Assembly (NCBI GenBank): GCA_018064455.1
Contig: JAGHVH010000010.1
Location: 186,001-250,000, forward strand
Length of the DNA: 64,000 nucleotides
Source of the DNA: Candidatus Limimonas egerieequi
Lineage (GTDB): Bacteria; Bacillota; Clostridia; Oscillospirales; Acutalibacteraceae
Reading direction: 5' to 3'
In this document: positions 9,973 through 18,988 of the stretch, in pieces
Position numbering within the stretch: position 1 is the first letter of the stretch
Layout of the letters: each line of letters starts with the position of its first letter
Notes under the pieces: model-generated
Told to the model about the DNA's origin: nothing
What the model saw: only the letters and a program-made list of their open reading frames with translations
Databases searched by the model: none
Translations under genes and position numbers: made by a program

Positions 9973-11448
9973 TTAATTTTCAGCAGCTGCCTTAGCTTCT
10001 GCTTTCTTTGTCTGCTTTACATCCTTAGCATTAGCTGAAGATGAGAGTGAAGCACCTGTGTCTTCTGGTGTTTCCTCCTCGAAGTCATAATCCTTACCAG
10101 GAAGGATAGCATTGAGGATGATACCAGCAAGTGATGCTACTGCCAAAGCTGAAAGTGTGATTGTAGCCTTGCCAACGCCGAATGAGAGACCGCTTGTAAG
10201 GCCAAGACCTGTTACAAGGATAACAGCAGCGATGATAAGGTTACGAGAGTTTGCGAAATCAACGCGTGTGTCAACGATGTTTCTAACACCGGCTGCAGAA
10301 ATCATACCGTAAAGAACGAATGAGATACCACCGATAACAGCTGTTGGAAGAAGCTCGATAACTGCTGCAAACTTAGGGCAGAATGAAAGTACTGTAGCGA
10401 AGATAGCAGCGATACGAATTACGCGTGGATCATAAACCTTTGTAAGAACAAGAACGCCTGTGTTCTCGCCGTATGTTGTATTAGCAGGACCACCAACGAG
10501 GGATGCAAGAGTTGTTGCAAGACCGTCACCCATGAGTGTTCTGTGGAGGCCTGGTTCCTTAATGAAGTTCTTGTCAACTGTTGCGCTGATAGCTGAGATA
10601 TCACCGATATGCTCCATCATTGTTGCGAGTGCGATAGGCATTATAGCAATAATTGAGCTTACAACAAGTGAGCTCTTACCAAAGTCAACACCAAGAACTG
10701 TAGAAGCCTTGTGAATTGGGAGGCCAAGCCATGGAGCTGCCTTGAGGTACTCAAGAGCGCTTACTGAGAAGAGCTGCATGTTATCTTTACCATTGATAGC
10801 AATAGCAGTGCCGTCAGCTGTTGGAGCACCAAGAGTTAATGCAAGGATAGCAGCAATAGCAACAGAACCTACAACACCGATAAGGATAGGAAGGATCTTT
10901 GCCATGCCCTTGCCCCAGATGTTAAAGATAATAACGAGAGCAAGTGCGATAAGAGCGATTGGCCAACATGTAGCACAGTTTGAAATAGCTGAGCCAGCAA
11001 GTCCAAGTCCGATGCAGATGATGATAGGACCAGTTACTACTGGTGGGAAGAACTTCATTACCTTGTTAACGCCAACAGCCTTGATAAGACCAGCGAGAAC
11101 GAAGTAAAGAAGACCTGCACATGCAACACCAAGACAAGCGTATGGAAGAAGCTGTGCTGTTGTCATGTCCTCATAACCAGGTGTGCCAGCAAGACCAGTG
11201 ATTGCAGCATAACCGCCAAGGAAAGCGAATGATGAACCAAGGAAAGCTGGAACCTTCATCTTAGTGATGAGGTGGAAAAGAAGTGTACCGAGACCGGCAC
11301 AGAGAAGTGTTGTTGAAACATCAAGACCTGTAATAAGAGGTACAAGTACTGTTGCTCCGAACATTGCGAACATGTGCTGGAGACCTAAGATGATCATCTT
11401 AGGAGTGCCAAGTTCGCGAGCGTCATAAATTGCTTTTTGCTCTGACAT
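9973..11448 (-). CDS. uraA: Uracil permease (NCS2 family)
   Basis: This multi-pass membrane protein imports uracil with protons. It shows the NCS2 pattern: an early GLQHMFAMFGATVLVPLITG segment with the conserved QH, then repeated hydrophobic helices, and the acidic residue region TMMEHIGD in the substrate site. After about residue 445 there is a polar, Ala/Lys/Glu-rich cytoplasmic tail that is longer than in E. coli UraA. It is second in the operon after pyrR, as in Bacillus, and has ribosome site AAAGGAGAAATG. Confidence 0.93.
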   Translation of the reverse strand: MSEQKAIYDARELGTPKMIILGLQHMFAMFGATVLVPLITGLDVSTTLLCAGLGTLLFHLITKMKVPAFLGSSFAFLGGYAAITGLAGTPGYEDMTTAQLLPYACLGVACAGLLYFVLAGLIKAVGVNKVMKFFPPVVTGPIIICIGLGLAGSAISNCATCWPIALIALALVIIFNIWGKGMAKILPILIGVVGSVAIAAILALTLGAPTADGTAIAINGKDNMQLFSVSALEYLKAAPWLGLPIHKASTVLGVDFGKSSLVVSSIIAIMPIALATMMEHIGDISAISATVDKNFIKEPGLHRTLMGDGLATTLASLVGGPANTTYGENTGVLVLTKVYDPRVIRIAAIFATVLSFCPKFAAVIELLPTAVIGGISFVLYGMISAAGVRNIVDTRVDFANSRNLIIAAVILVTGLGLTSGLSFGVGKATITLSALAVASLAGIILNAILPGKDYDFEEETPEDTGASLSSSANAKDVKQTKKAEAKAAAEN

Positions 11449-11484
11449 TGTTCATTTCTCCTTTAAGTTTAATTTTACTTTAAT

Positions 11485-12018
11485 TTAGGCTTTCGCCATA
11501 ATTGCCACTTCATTAACTCCATCAATTTCAGCAACTCTTACACTGATAAACTCTTCACGGGATGTTGGAATGTTCTTGCCAACATAGTTTGCTGAAATTG
11601 GAAGTTCGCGGTGACCTCTGTCAATCATAACAGCGAACTGAATTGACTTTGGTCTGCCAAGGCTCATTAGTGCATCCATTGCCGCACGAACTGTACGACC
11701 AGTGTATAAGACATCATCAACAAGCACTATCGCCTTATCATTTACATCAAAGTTGATAACCGAATCGTTAAGGTGTGGTTCAACATACTTCTCACTCAAA
11801 TCGTCACGATAGAATGTGATGTCAATCTCGCCTAGCTCAACTTTGATATCTGAGAACTTTTCAATGTTCTCTCCTATCACCTTTGCAATTGGCACTCCGC
11901 GCCTTTTGATGCCGACAAGATAGATTGTATCAACATCAGCATTGTGCTCGATTATTTCATGTGCAATACGCGCGAGTGAGCGTGACATAGTTGCTTCGTC
12001 AATTATTACTTTATCCAT
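11485..12018 (-). CDS. pyrR: Pyrimidine operon attenuation protein / uracil phosphoribosyltransferase
   Basis: PyrR binds UMP or UTP and then binds the pyr mRNA leader, favouring the terminator; it also has weak UPRT activity. The PRPP loop VLVDDVLYTGRTVRAA and the N-terminal MDKVIIDEATMSRSLARIA are characteristic. The ATG at 12018 is chosen: it follows GGGGCGGTGAG, gives 177 residues and aligns with known PyrR starts. An in-frame start 17 codons upstream would put coding sequence inside the attenuator hairpin and is unlikely. First gene of the operon. Confidence 0.95.
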   Translation of the reverse strand: MDKVIIDEATMSRSLARIAHEIIEHNADVDTIYLVGIKRRGVPIAKVIGENIEKFSDIKVELGEIDITFYRDDLSEKYVEPHLNDSVINFDVNDKAIVLVDDVLYTGRTVRAAMDALMSLGRPKSIQFAVMIDRGHRELPISANYVGKNIPTSREEFISVRVAEIDGVNEVAIMAKA

Positions 12019-12035
12019 GCTCACCGCCCCTTTCA

Positions 12036-12118
12036 CAAAAAAATAAGCCTTGACGCTATGACGCGACAAGGCATAATTTCTCTAGTCACCTTGCCGGCAT
12101 CTCGTACCGAATTAAAGG
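12036..12118 (-). promoter_or_regulatory. PyrR-responsive attenuator (PyrR-binding loop, antiterminator, terminator)
   Basis: Three mutually exclusive hairpins can be drawn on the minus strand. The PyrR loop spans 12089-12118: CCTT and CGG pair with CCG and AAGG around the loop TACGAGAT, close to the known GAGAGGC-type PyrR site. The terminator spans 12047-12072, with stem GCCTTG/CAAGGC plus CGC/GCG, followed by TTATTTTTTT. The antiterminator pairs GGCAAGGT (12088-12095) with GCCTTGTC (12065-12072), using one arm of each of the others. High UMP should therefore stop transcription before pyrR. Confidence 0.9.
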
Positions 12119-12133
12119 ATTTTTATTACGTAT

Positions 12134-12162
12134 ATAATACCCAATATATAGTGGTTTGTAAA
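12134..12162 (-). promoter_or_regulatory. Promoter of the pyr operon
   Basis: On the minus strand a -35 box TTTACA (12157-12162) and a -10 box TATTAT (12134-12139) are separated by exactly 17 bases. Transcription would start near 12127, leaving a leader of about 110 bases that contains the whole PyrR attenuator. Confidence 0.8.
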
Positions 12163-12190
12163 CAAATTATCAACAAATATATTTATTTTG

Positions 12191-12219
12191 TAGACTTGCA
12201 CAAAAATTAGTGGTAAAAT
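12191..12219 (+). promoter_or_regulatory. Promoter of the tRNA-Leu(CAG) gene
   Basis: TAGACT (12191-12196), a 17-base spacer and TAAAAT (12214-12219) lie 13 bases before the tRNA. The pyr promoter on the other strand lies just beyond, so the two units diverge from a common 70-base region. Confidence 0.65.
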
Positions 12220-12232
12220 TATGCGGCAACGA

Positions 12233-12320
12233 GCGGATGTGGCGGAATTGGCAGACGCGCAGGTCTCAGACTCCTGTGGATAATGCTTCCTTGTGGGTTC
12301 AAGTCCCATCGTCCGCACCA
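12233..12320 (+). tRNA. tRNA-Leu (anticodon CAG)
   Basis: This is an 88-base class II tRNA with encoded CCA. The acceptor arms GCGGATG and CGTCCGC pair, with one G-U. The D arm is GCG...GCG with GGCAGAC. The anticodon loop CTCAGAC gives CAG, reading CUG. A long variable arm (GGA-TAATGCT-TCC) and the T arm GTGGG-TTCAAGT-CCCAT follow. The top pair of the anticodon stem is U-U rather than Watson-Crick. Confidence 0.95.
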
Positions 12321-12351
12321 AAAAAAGACTGGCAATATGCCAGTCTTTTTT
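12321..12351. terminator. Terminator after tRNA-Leu, shared with convergent gene
   Basis: The 8-bp stem GACTGGCA/TGCCAGTC (12327-12345) has six A residues before it and six T residues after it, so it can act on both strands. It separates the tRNA from the convergent alpha/beta hydrolase gene. Confidence 0.9.
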
Positions 12352-12355
12352 CTAT

Positions 12356-13336
12356 TTATTTACGATGCTCTTCCCAGAAAGCAACGGCCTCATCAAGCCA
12401 ACCTTCACCGTCGAGGCCTGTGCAGAGGCCACAGCCGTGCTTGCCCTGTTTAAACTGACGATAGATATGAGGTATACCCTTTGCAGTCAAAGCCTCATCA
12501 AAGTCCTTTTGAGACTGCTCTGATACCAAGATATCCTGTCCACCACGCCAGTAGTATACTGGTGGGCAATCATCCGAGAGATTCTTGGTTGGATTGAGAT
12601 CATCCATTGTAATACCACCGCGTGCGCAGAGGAATGCAAGGCCCTTCTCAATTGGGCTGTTAAGCGCTGCTACTGGGTAGAGTGCGATGATTGCTGCAGG
12701 CTCTGGGTCACCCATTGCCTTGCAACCAAGTGTCTTAGAACCAGCAAGGCAAGACATCCATGCGCCTGCTGAACCACCAGAGATTGCATAGCCCTCTTTG
12801 TTAACTGGGAAGTCATGGCTCATGATGTACTCAAGTGCCTTTGAAACGTCCTGGCGAGCTGATTTAAAGCCGCCGTGGAGTGGGAAAATGCACTGTGAGT
12901 AGTTGATGATAAAGAAGTTATAGCCCTGCTTTGTGAGCTCACGAGCCATATGGAGACCATCACAGATGTTAGCATCCATAAGGAATGCTCCTGGTGGGCA
13001 GAAAAGTACAAATGGCTTATCTGGGTCACCACGGAAGAAATAGAGCTTAACGCCAGCCTTGTAAGGTTGCTTTAAAACCTCTTCCTTGCTGTAGATGTAG
13101 TGCTCAATCTTATAGTCTTTTTTGAATTCATCAGCAAGCCAATCAAATGACTTCTTTTCCTCACTGTGCTGTACACCAAATACAAGGTTCATAAAAACGT
13201 TGTCTGTTAGAAGTGAGAAAAAGTGACCTGCTACGCCTGGGCCATTTAGCAAACGGTCGATATTATGGCCTAAAAACTGGGGATAAAAATTAAGGACTGC
13301 ATAAGGAAGTACTCTTGGGTAGTAAGAAAGTTTCAT
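12356..13336 (-). CDS. Alpha/beta hydrolase (esterase-like)
   Basis: A serine hydrolase of 326 residues without a signal peptide. The nucleophile elbow is GGSAG (in YAISGGSAGAWMS). The acid is probably the Asp of WRGGQDILVS, and the His is the one in QGKHGCGLC. The segment FCPPGAFLMD probably forms the oxyanion loop, in place of the HGGG of the hormone-sensitive-lipase family. It is the last gene of the oxidoreductase-hypA-GH3 operon, 26 bases after the glucosidase, with ribosome site AAAGGAGAAAAG. This suggests a role in taking ester groups off small glycosides, but the substrate is not known. Confidence 0.8.
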   Translation of the reverse strand: MKLSYYPRVLPYAVLNFYPQFLGHNIDRLLNGPGVAGHFFSLLTDNVFMNLVFGVQHSEEKKSFDWLADEFKKDYKIEHYIYSKEEVLKQPYKAGVKLYFFRGDPDKPFVLFCPPGAFLMDANICDGLHMARELTKQGYNFFIINYSQCIFPLHGGFKSARQDVSKALEYIMSHDFPVNKEGYAISGGSAGAWMSCLAGSKTLGCKAMGDPEPAAIIALYPVAALNSPIEKGLAFLCARGGITMDDLNPTKNLSDDCPPVYYWRGGQDILVSEQSQKDFDEALTAKGIPHIYRQFKQGKHGCGLCTGLDGEGWLDEAVAFWEEHRK

Positions 13337-13362
13337 GATTCTTTTCTCCTTTTTATTTTTTC

Positions 13363-15843
13363 CTATTTAATTGCAAAATCGCCAGATTTAAGTTGTTTGT
13401 ACGCATCACTTTCAATTACCTGACGGACGATGTTGCGACAGCAACGGTCAACGTCAGTTTCGTGTACGAATGAAAGAAGCGTACCGAGTACAATCTGAAG
13501 GTTCTGAGTTGGGAGTCCAGGCATCGAAAGGTCATTGCCTGCCTTCATTGCAAGGATTGGCGAACCAGAGAAGGTTGAGCCAAACCAGTCAGACATGACG
13601 ATGCCGTCAAAGCCCCACTCATTACGAAGTACAGTTGTACAAAGGTCGTATGAGTTTGGTGGGTTAACACCATTTACTTTATTATAACTGGTCATAATGC
13701 CAGTTGCTTTACCTATTTTTACTGCAAGACCAAAGCCCTTTAAGTAGATTTCACGAAGAGCACGCTCGGATACATTGCTGCTTACCGCCATACGGTTGTC
13801 CTCTTGGTTGTTGCAGCAGAAATGCTTGGCTGCAACATAGAGGCCTGGCACGCTCTGTACGCCCGAAATTACGGCTGCAGCACATTTACCAGTTAGCAAT
13901 GGGTCCTCAGAATAATACTCGAAATTTCGGCCACAGAGCGGATTACGATGGATGTTAAGTGCTGGCGCCAGCCAGTATGTAATACCAAACTCCTGCATTT
14001 CACGAGCAACTGCTGTACCCATCTCATAAAGAAGTTCCATGTTCCATGTCTGTGCAAGAGCTACTTCTACTGGAAAAGCTGTTGTATATTGAACAGCTGT
14101 CTCACATGACTTTGGATCAGCAAATACAAACTGTTTCAAACTTGGTGGTAAAAGTTCAAGCCCAGCAAGTGGTGAATCAATCATCTTAGTTTTGCCGTTC
14201 TTGTAAACGCCAGTATACCTCGTAAGTCTGATACCAGCAGGGCCATCAGCAAACTCAACATTTGGAAGGCCAAACTTTCTCATAAAGCGTGATGTTGAGT
14301 GACCAACAGCACCCTCTATCTTGATTGTACGCCCACCATTGAGCATACCAGCACCAACACAAACTGTTGCTTTTTCGAGGAGAGACATCTCTCCTACTAT
14401 TGCATCAACTTGTGCGCTGTGATATGGCTTTGGAGCTGAGTAATCGTGATATATGGTTTTAAAATCATCTGCATTGATAGGAATCTGTGGAAGAGAACTT
14501 ATCTCCTCTTCGGGTCTATCAAGGATGTCAAGCTCCTCAAACTCATTTATTGTTGGGCAGATATTTCTAACCTGCTCTACCACAACAAGCTTGTTAAGAT
14601 TCAGCACAGCAACATTCTTAGTGTTGCGAGAGGAATTACCGACTTTGACAATATAGTCACCCTTATCAAGGATAAAGCGTGCACCAAGTTCCTCGTAACT
14701 TGCGCAGTCGCGCAAGTCGAAGAGTATATCAAAGTGCTCTACCTCACCAGGAGCAATAACACCCGTTTTCTTGAATGCAACCAGTGATTTTGCTTCCTTT
14801 TTGAGACGACCAGATGGTGCTGAGAGGTAAACCTGAATAACTTCTTTGCCAGGTACCTTACCTTTATTTTTAATATCAACAAAGAGCGTTACTGTTGTCT
14901 TGTTGATATTGGCACCACTAGTTTTAATTTCAAAGTCAGTATATGAAAGGCCATATCCAAACGGATACATCGGCTCAACACCATATGTATCAAAGTAACG
15001 ATATCCAACAAGGATACCCTCCTTGTAGTACTCCTCTTTTAAATTGCCATTTAAGTATGAATACTCATTGGCGAATGGAATGTCCTCATACTTCTTAGCC
15101 CATGTGTCAGTGAGTTTGCCAGATGGATTTACCTTGCCACTGATGATATCAGCAAAGGCATGGCCACCCTCTGTGCCTTGCTGGCACATATAAATAACTG
15201 CACCTAGGCCGGGAACTTTCGAAAGAAAGTCCATGTTGAGGCTACAACCGATGTTAATTACAAGGATAACCTTTTCATAAGCCTCAACAAGGCGCTGCAA
15301 AGACTCGATTTCAATATCTGACAAATCATTGTCGCCATTTTCAATGTGCCTATCAGCGCCTTCGCCGGCCTGACGTGACACAACATAGATAGCAGTCTTT
15401 GCTTTTGCCTTATTTGTATCTGCTTTGATTACTTTCAAAGCAGGATAACTTGCTGAGCCCATAAACAGTGCCATAATGTCAGCAAAGTTTGCACGTTTAA
15501 CAGCATTCATCAAATTGCTAGATTGATTCTTTATTACTTCCGCACGAAGTGCATCATACTTATCAAGCCAGTCATTTGATGTGATTTCAAAGCCAGCGTC
15601 AACAAGGCCCTCGTAAATACTTACAGAGTGGCGCTCATTAACATCGCCAGAGCCAGTGCCACCCTTGATTGTGTGGCGCGCACCAGCGCCAAAGAGCGCA
15701 ATTGGACCTACTTCTACTGGCAATGCATCGTTGTTCTCCAAAAGAACAATACCCTCGCATGCGAGCTTGTAAGCAATTTCCTTATGCGCTATTTCTCGCT
15801 CTGATATCTCGTTGTTAAAATTTTGCTTAATGTACTGTCTCAT
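13363..15843 (-). CDS. GH3 beta-glucosidase with reversed domain order
   Basis: This is an 826-residue, cytoplasmic (no signal peptide) glycoside hydrolase family 3 enzyme. The usual C-terminal alpha/beta sandwich comes first (LACEGIVLLENNDALP, residues ~29-44). A fibronectin-III-like domain follows at ~300-400. The (beta/alpha)8 barrel comes last, with the nucleophile Asp of VMSDW at about residue 752. This order is opposite to most GH3 proteins but is known from Butyrivibrio fibrisolvens and Ruminococcus albus glucosidases. Substrates are likely beta-glucosides already imported into the cell. Its ATG overlaps the hypA stop by four bases, so the two are translationally coupled. Confidence 0.92.
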   Translation of the reverse strand: MRQYIKQNFNNEISEREIAHKEIAYKLACEGIVLLENNDALPVEVGPIALFGAGARHTIKGGTGSGDVNERHSVSIYEGLVDAGFEITSNDWLDKYDALRAEVIKNQSSNLMNAVKRANFADIMALFMGSASYPALKVIKADTNKAKAKTAIYVVSRQAGEGADRHIENGDNDLSDIEIESLQRLVEAYEKVILVINIGCSLNMDFLSKVPGLGAVIYMCQQGTEGGHAFADIISGKVNPSGKLTDTWAKKYEDIPFANEYSYLNGNLKEEYYKEGILVGYRYFDTYGVEPMYPFGYGLSYTDFEIKTSGANINKTTVTLFVDIKNKGKVPGKEVIQVYLSAPSGRLKKEAKSLVAFKKTGVIAPGEVEHFDILFDLRDCASYEELGARFILDKGDYIVKVGNSSRNTKNVAVLNLNKLVVVEQVRNICPTINEFEELDILDRPEEEISSLPQIPINADDFKTIYHDYSAPKPYHSAQVDAIVGEMSLLEKATVCVGAGMLNGGRTIKIEGAVGHSTSRFMRKFGLPNVEFADGPAGIRLTRYTGVYKNGKTKMIDSPLAGLELLPPSLKQFVFADPKSCETAVQYTTAFPVEVALAQTWNMELLYEMGTAVAREMQEFGITYWLAPALNIHRNPLCGRNFEYYSEDPLLTGKCAAAVISGVQSVPGLYVAAKHFCCNNQEDNRMAVSSNVSERALREIYLKGFGLAVKIGKATGIMTSYNKVNGVNPPNSYDLCTTVLRNEWGFDGIVMSDWFGSTFSGSPILAMKAGNDLSMPGLPTQNLQIVLGTLLSFVHETDVDRCCRNIVRQVIESDAYKQLKSGDFAIK

Positions 15844-16184
15844 AGTGCTTCAATTTCCTTAATATTAAACTCGTTTCCCTGTATAAGGTAAGTGTTACCA
15901 CCACTGCAGTATGGGCACGTCTTGCCGTGTGCCACTGTAGAATAGGTCTTTTTACAGTCAGAACAGAATGTCACAGCTGGCAGAGTCTCAATCTTGAGCT
16001 CTGCCTCTTTCATTATCTCGTGCTTCGGTACTGCCCACTTCCAGCAATCAATTAAGAGTTCTGGCAGTACAGCAGATACCTCGCCAAGTTCCAATGTGAC
16101 TGTCTTAACACAAGTCAATTCGTTTTCCTTTGCGACATCTTCGATTTTATCAATGACTGTAAATACTACACCGAGTTCGTGCAT
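15840..16184 (-). CDS. hypA: HypA/HybF-like nickel metallochaperone
   Basis: The 114-residue protein begins MHEL, giving the His2 nickel ligand of HypA. It has a zinc ribbon CSDC-X12-CPYC near residues 74-93. HypA delivers nickel to [NiFe]-hydrogenase precursors with HypB, but no other hyp or hydrogenase gene is in the window. Here it is wedged between a large Fe-S flavoprotein (3-base gap) and a glucosidase (4-base overlap). Either it serves a hydrogenase encoded elsewhere, or this is a HypA-like zinc protein adapted to the oxidoreductase. The family call is firm; the role is not. Confidence 0.85.
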   Translation of the reverse strand: MHELGVVFTVIDKIEDVAKENELTCVKTVTLELGEVSAVLPELLIDCWKWAVPKHEIMKEAELKIETLPAVTFCSDCKKTYSTVAHGKTCPYCSGGNTYLIQGNEFNIKEIEAL

Positions 16185-16187
16185 GAA

Positions 16188-18953
16188 TTAGTCCTTCTTC
16201 TCCTTGAGTTTACGAATCTTAAGTCCAACAGGATACTTAATCATGTTTGGAATAATATACTTAAGTTTCTCTTCACTTGTGCGCATTGTTGAGCAACCAG
16301 GAAGATCACGTGTCAAATGAATTGCATCGAAGTGACACTTTGTTGTGCAAAGACCGCAACCGAGACACTTGTTCTCATCAACAACTGAACGTCCGCACTT
16401 GAGGCAACGCTCTGTTTCAGCCTTAACTTGATCCTCAGTAAATGTCTCCATGTAATCACGGAATGAGTTCTTGTCAAGATTCTTGCGGTTTGCTTTATTT
16501 CTAGCCTGAGTATCATAGGAGTCAACCTTGATATCAGCCTTGTTAAGTTCTACGAAGTTTCTTCTGTCACGACCGATTGTAAGCGTGCAATTTGGCTGTA
16601 CAAAACGGTGGATAGAAATAGCGCCTTCACGGCCTGCTGCAATTGCATCAATTGCAAACTTAGGGCCTGTGTAAACGTCGCCACCTACAAAGATATCATC
16701 AGCGGTCTCTGACTGGTATGTGAGCTTTGATGCCTTGCGGCACTCTGGAATGCCACCCCACTCTGTCACCTGACCGATTGATACGATAACATCGGTGCAT
16801 TCAACTGTGATTGTATCATTCTCATCATACTTTGGTGCGAACTTACCACCGTCAAATACTGATGTGCACTTCTTAAATACAACAGCTTTTACCTTGCCGT
16901 TCTCTGTAAGGATTTCCTTTGGACCCCAGCTGTTGTTGATTGTGATACCGTCAGACTCTGCATCAGCGATCTCCTCATCGAGTGCTGGCATCTCGTCACG
17001 GCTCTCAAGGCAGTACATTGATACAGCACCATTGCCACAGCGAACTGCTGAGCGTGCTGCGTCAATTGCAACATTACCGCCACCGATAACAACTACGTTG
17101 CCACCGCCAAGTGCAAACTTCTCTGTTGCTGCGGTCTCACGGAGGAATTCAACTGCTGTGTAAACACCCTCTGCGTCCTCACCAGCAACGCCAGCCTTCC
17201 TGCCGCCTTGGCATCCAATAGCAACATAAAATGCCTTGTAGCCATCTGCACGAAGTGCATCGAGTGTTACATCCTTACCAACTTCTACACCATACTTAAA
17301 CTCAACGCCGAGTTCCTTGATGATGTCAACTTCTGCTTCAATGACATTCTTCTCAAGTTTGAAAGATGGAACACCATATGTGAGCATACCGCCTGGACGG
17401 TCATTCTTTTCAAAGACTGTTGGCTTGTATCCCTTGAGTGCAAGATAGTATGCACATGAAAGGCCCGCAGGACCCGCACCGATAATTGCAATCTTGGTAT
17501 CAGCATAGAAGTCCTTATTAAGGGATGGGATAATCTTTTCTGGTACATAGCGTGTTTCCTTGTTGAGGTCACGCATAGCAACAAACTTTTTAATCTCGTC
17601 AATTGCTACTGGATCATCAATAGTTCCACGAGTACATGCATCCTCGCAGCGGCGGTTACAGATGTGACCGCAAATTGCCGGAAGTGGGTTATCGAGTTTG
17701 ATGAGTTCAAGAGCCTCATCATAGCGGCCGTTCTTGGCCATATCGATATAACCCTGAATTGAAATATGAGCAGGACAAGCTGTCTTACATGGCGCTGTAC
17801 CTGTGTCATATGTTGGGATTCTGTTAACGTCACGATAGTTGTGAGTCCACTTGTCCTCACCCCATGGCTCGTTAACGTATGGAAGCTCATGCTTTGGATA
17901 CTCAACGTCTGTGCCATCCTTGCGGCAAAGCTTTTGACCAAGCTTTGGAGCACCAGCTGGGCAAACCTCTACGCACTTACCGCAAGCAACACACTTGTCT
18001 CTGTCAACGTGAGCAATATAAGCCGAACGTGACATGTTTGGTGTGTTGTAAAGCTGGGAAGTACGAAGTGCATAGCAGACATTTACGTTACAGTTACAGA
18101 TAGCAAAAATCTTATTTTCACCATCGATATTTGTAATCTCGTGAACAAAACCATTGTCCTCTGCTATCTTCATGATTTCGAGTGCTTCTTCACGTGTGAT
18201 ATATTTACCGCCCTTGTTTGTCTCAACAACATAGTGAGCCATATCACCAACAGCAATACACCAACCCTCTGGGTCATCACCACAGCCCTCACCGTGAGTC
18301 TTTCTTGACCTACGGCAAGAACATGGAGACTTTGCATAGACGCCGTCATACTTATCAAGCCAATGAGAGATGTGCTCAACAGATACTGATTGGCTCTCCA
18401 TCTCAATAGCTTTTTCAACAGGGATGACATGCATACCGATGCCACTGCCACCCTCTGGTACAAACTTGGTTACCATATCAAGAGGAAGTCTTGTCATTCT
18501 CTCAAAGAAGATACCGAGTTCTGGATTAGTATCAAGGAATCCACTCATGTTAGAGAACTCTGCGCTTCCTGGAACGAACATTGGAAGCACATACTGTTTC
18601 TCGTGTTGTGGGTTCTCCCAGTTGTACTCGATAACACCACTGAGTGCCATCTTTTCAAGAAGTGGTTCTAAATACTCCTCTGATTTACCTGTTGCCTCTG
18701 CCATCTGTTTTAATGTCTTTGGCTTTCTAACACCCATCTTGAGTGCTACTTCTGCCATCTCATCAGTACACATAGCAGCAAGTCCCCAATACTCTGGGTC
18801 ATCCTTTGTAATCTTTGCAAGACCGAGTTTTTGAGGAATTCTATCAGTTATTGCCTTGCCAAGCTCAGCAATAATTGGTCTAAATGGCTCATTTGGGTCT
18901 GGCTTGTATTCCGGATAGACGTAGTCCGGAAACAGTTCTTTGTCAAGTTCCAT
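16188..18953 (-). CDS. Multi-domain Fe-S/FAD pyridine-nucleotide oxidoreductase (GltD-like core)
   Basis: A 921-residue flavoprotein. Residues 1-200 are a helical, winged-helix-like domain. CSCRR...CGDD..GWC (~211-232) and CNCNVNVC (~287-293) follow, then a ferredoxin motif CVACGKCVEVCP (~321). Next comes the glutamate-synthase-small-subunit module, with CPAHI, the Cys-rich DPYD-type cluster region ICNRRCEDAC, the FAD site IAIIGAGPAGLS (~488) and the NAD(P) site VVVIGGGNVAIDAA (~630). The C-terminal Fe-S module is CLKCGRS..KCLGCGLCTTKC. There is no glutamate synthase large subunit nearby, so it probably moves electrons between NAD(P)H and a ferredoxin or another acceptor. The start is set by GGGAGG seven bases before the ATG at 18953; an upstream ATG lacks a site. 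Confidence 0.85.
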   Translation of the reverse strand: MELDKELFPDYVYPEYKPDPNEPFRPIIAELGKAITDRIPQKLGLAKITKDDPEYWGLAAMCTDEMAEVALKMGVRKPKTLKQMAEATGKSEEYLEPLLEKMALSGVIEYNWENPQHEKQYVLPMFVPGSAEFSNMSGFLDTNPELGIFFERMTRLPLDMVTKFVPEGGSGIGMHVIPVEKAIEMESQSVSVEHISHWLDKYDGVYAKSPCSCRRSRKTHGEGCGDDPEGWCIAVGDMAHYVVETNKGGKYITREEALEIMKIAEDNGFVHEITNIDGENKIFAICNCNVNVCYALRTSQLYNTPNMSRSAYIAHVDRDKCVACGKCVEVCPAGAPKLGQKLCRKDGTDVEYPKHELPYVNEPWGEDKWTHNYRDVNRIPTYDTGTAPCKTACPAHISIQGYIDMAKNGRYDEALELIKLDNPLPAICGHICNRRCEDACTRGTIDDPVAIDEIKKFVAMRDLNKETRYVPEKIIPSLNKDFYADTKIAIIGAGPAGLSCAYYLALKGYKPTVFEKNDRPGGMLTYGVPSFKLEKNVIEAEVDIIKELGVEFKYGVEVGKDVTLDALRADGYKAFYVAIGCQGGRKAGVAGEDAEGVYTAVEFLRETAATEKFALGGGNVVVIGGGNVAIDAARSAVRCGNGAVSMYCLESRDEMPALDEEIADAESDGITINNSWGPKEILTENGKVKAVVFKKCTSVFDGGKFAPKYDENDTITVECTDVIVSIGQVTEWGGIPECRKASKLTYQSETADDIFVGGDVYTGPKFAIDAIAAGREGAISIHRFVQPNCTLTIGRDRRNFVELNKADIKVDSYDTQARNKANRKNLDKNSFRDYMETFTEDQVKAETERCLKCGRSVVDENKCLGCGLCTTKCHFDAIHLTRDLPGCSTMRTSEEKLKYIIPNMIKYPVGLKIRKLKEKKD

Positions 18954-18988
18954 GATATGGCCTCCCATTAAAATTTCATACGTCATAT

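Noticed and set aside
11485-12069. Longer PyrR start at 12069
   Set aside because: The extra 17 codons would overlap the attenuator terminator, and the internal ATG at 12018 has the ribosome site and matches PyrR N-termini.
16188-18953. Glutamate synthase small subunit (gltD)
   Set aside because: Only the central module is GltD-like; extra N-terminal and C-terminal Fe-S domains and lack of gltB make that name misleading.
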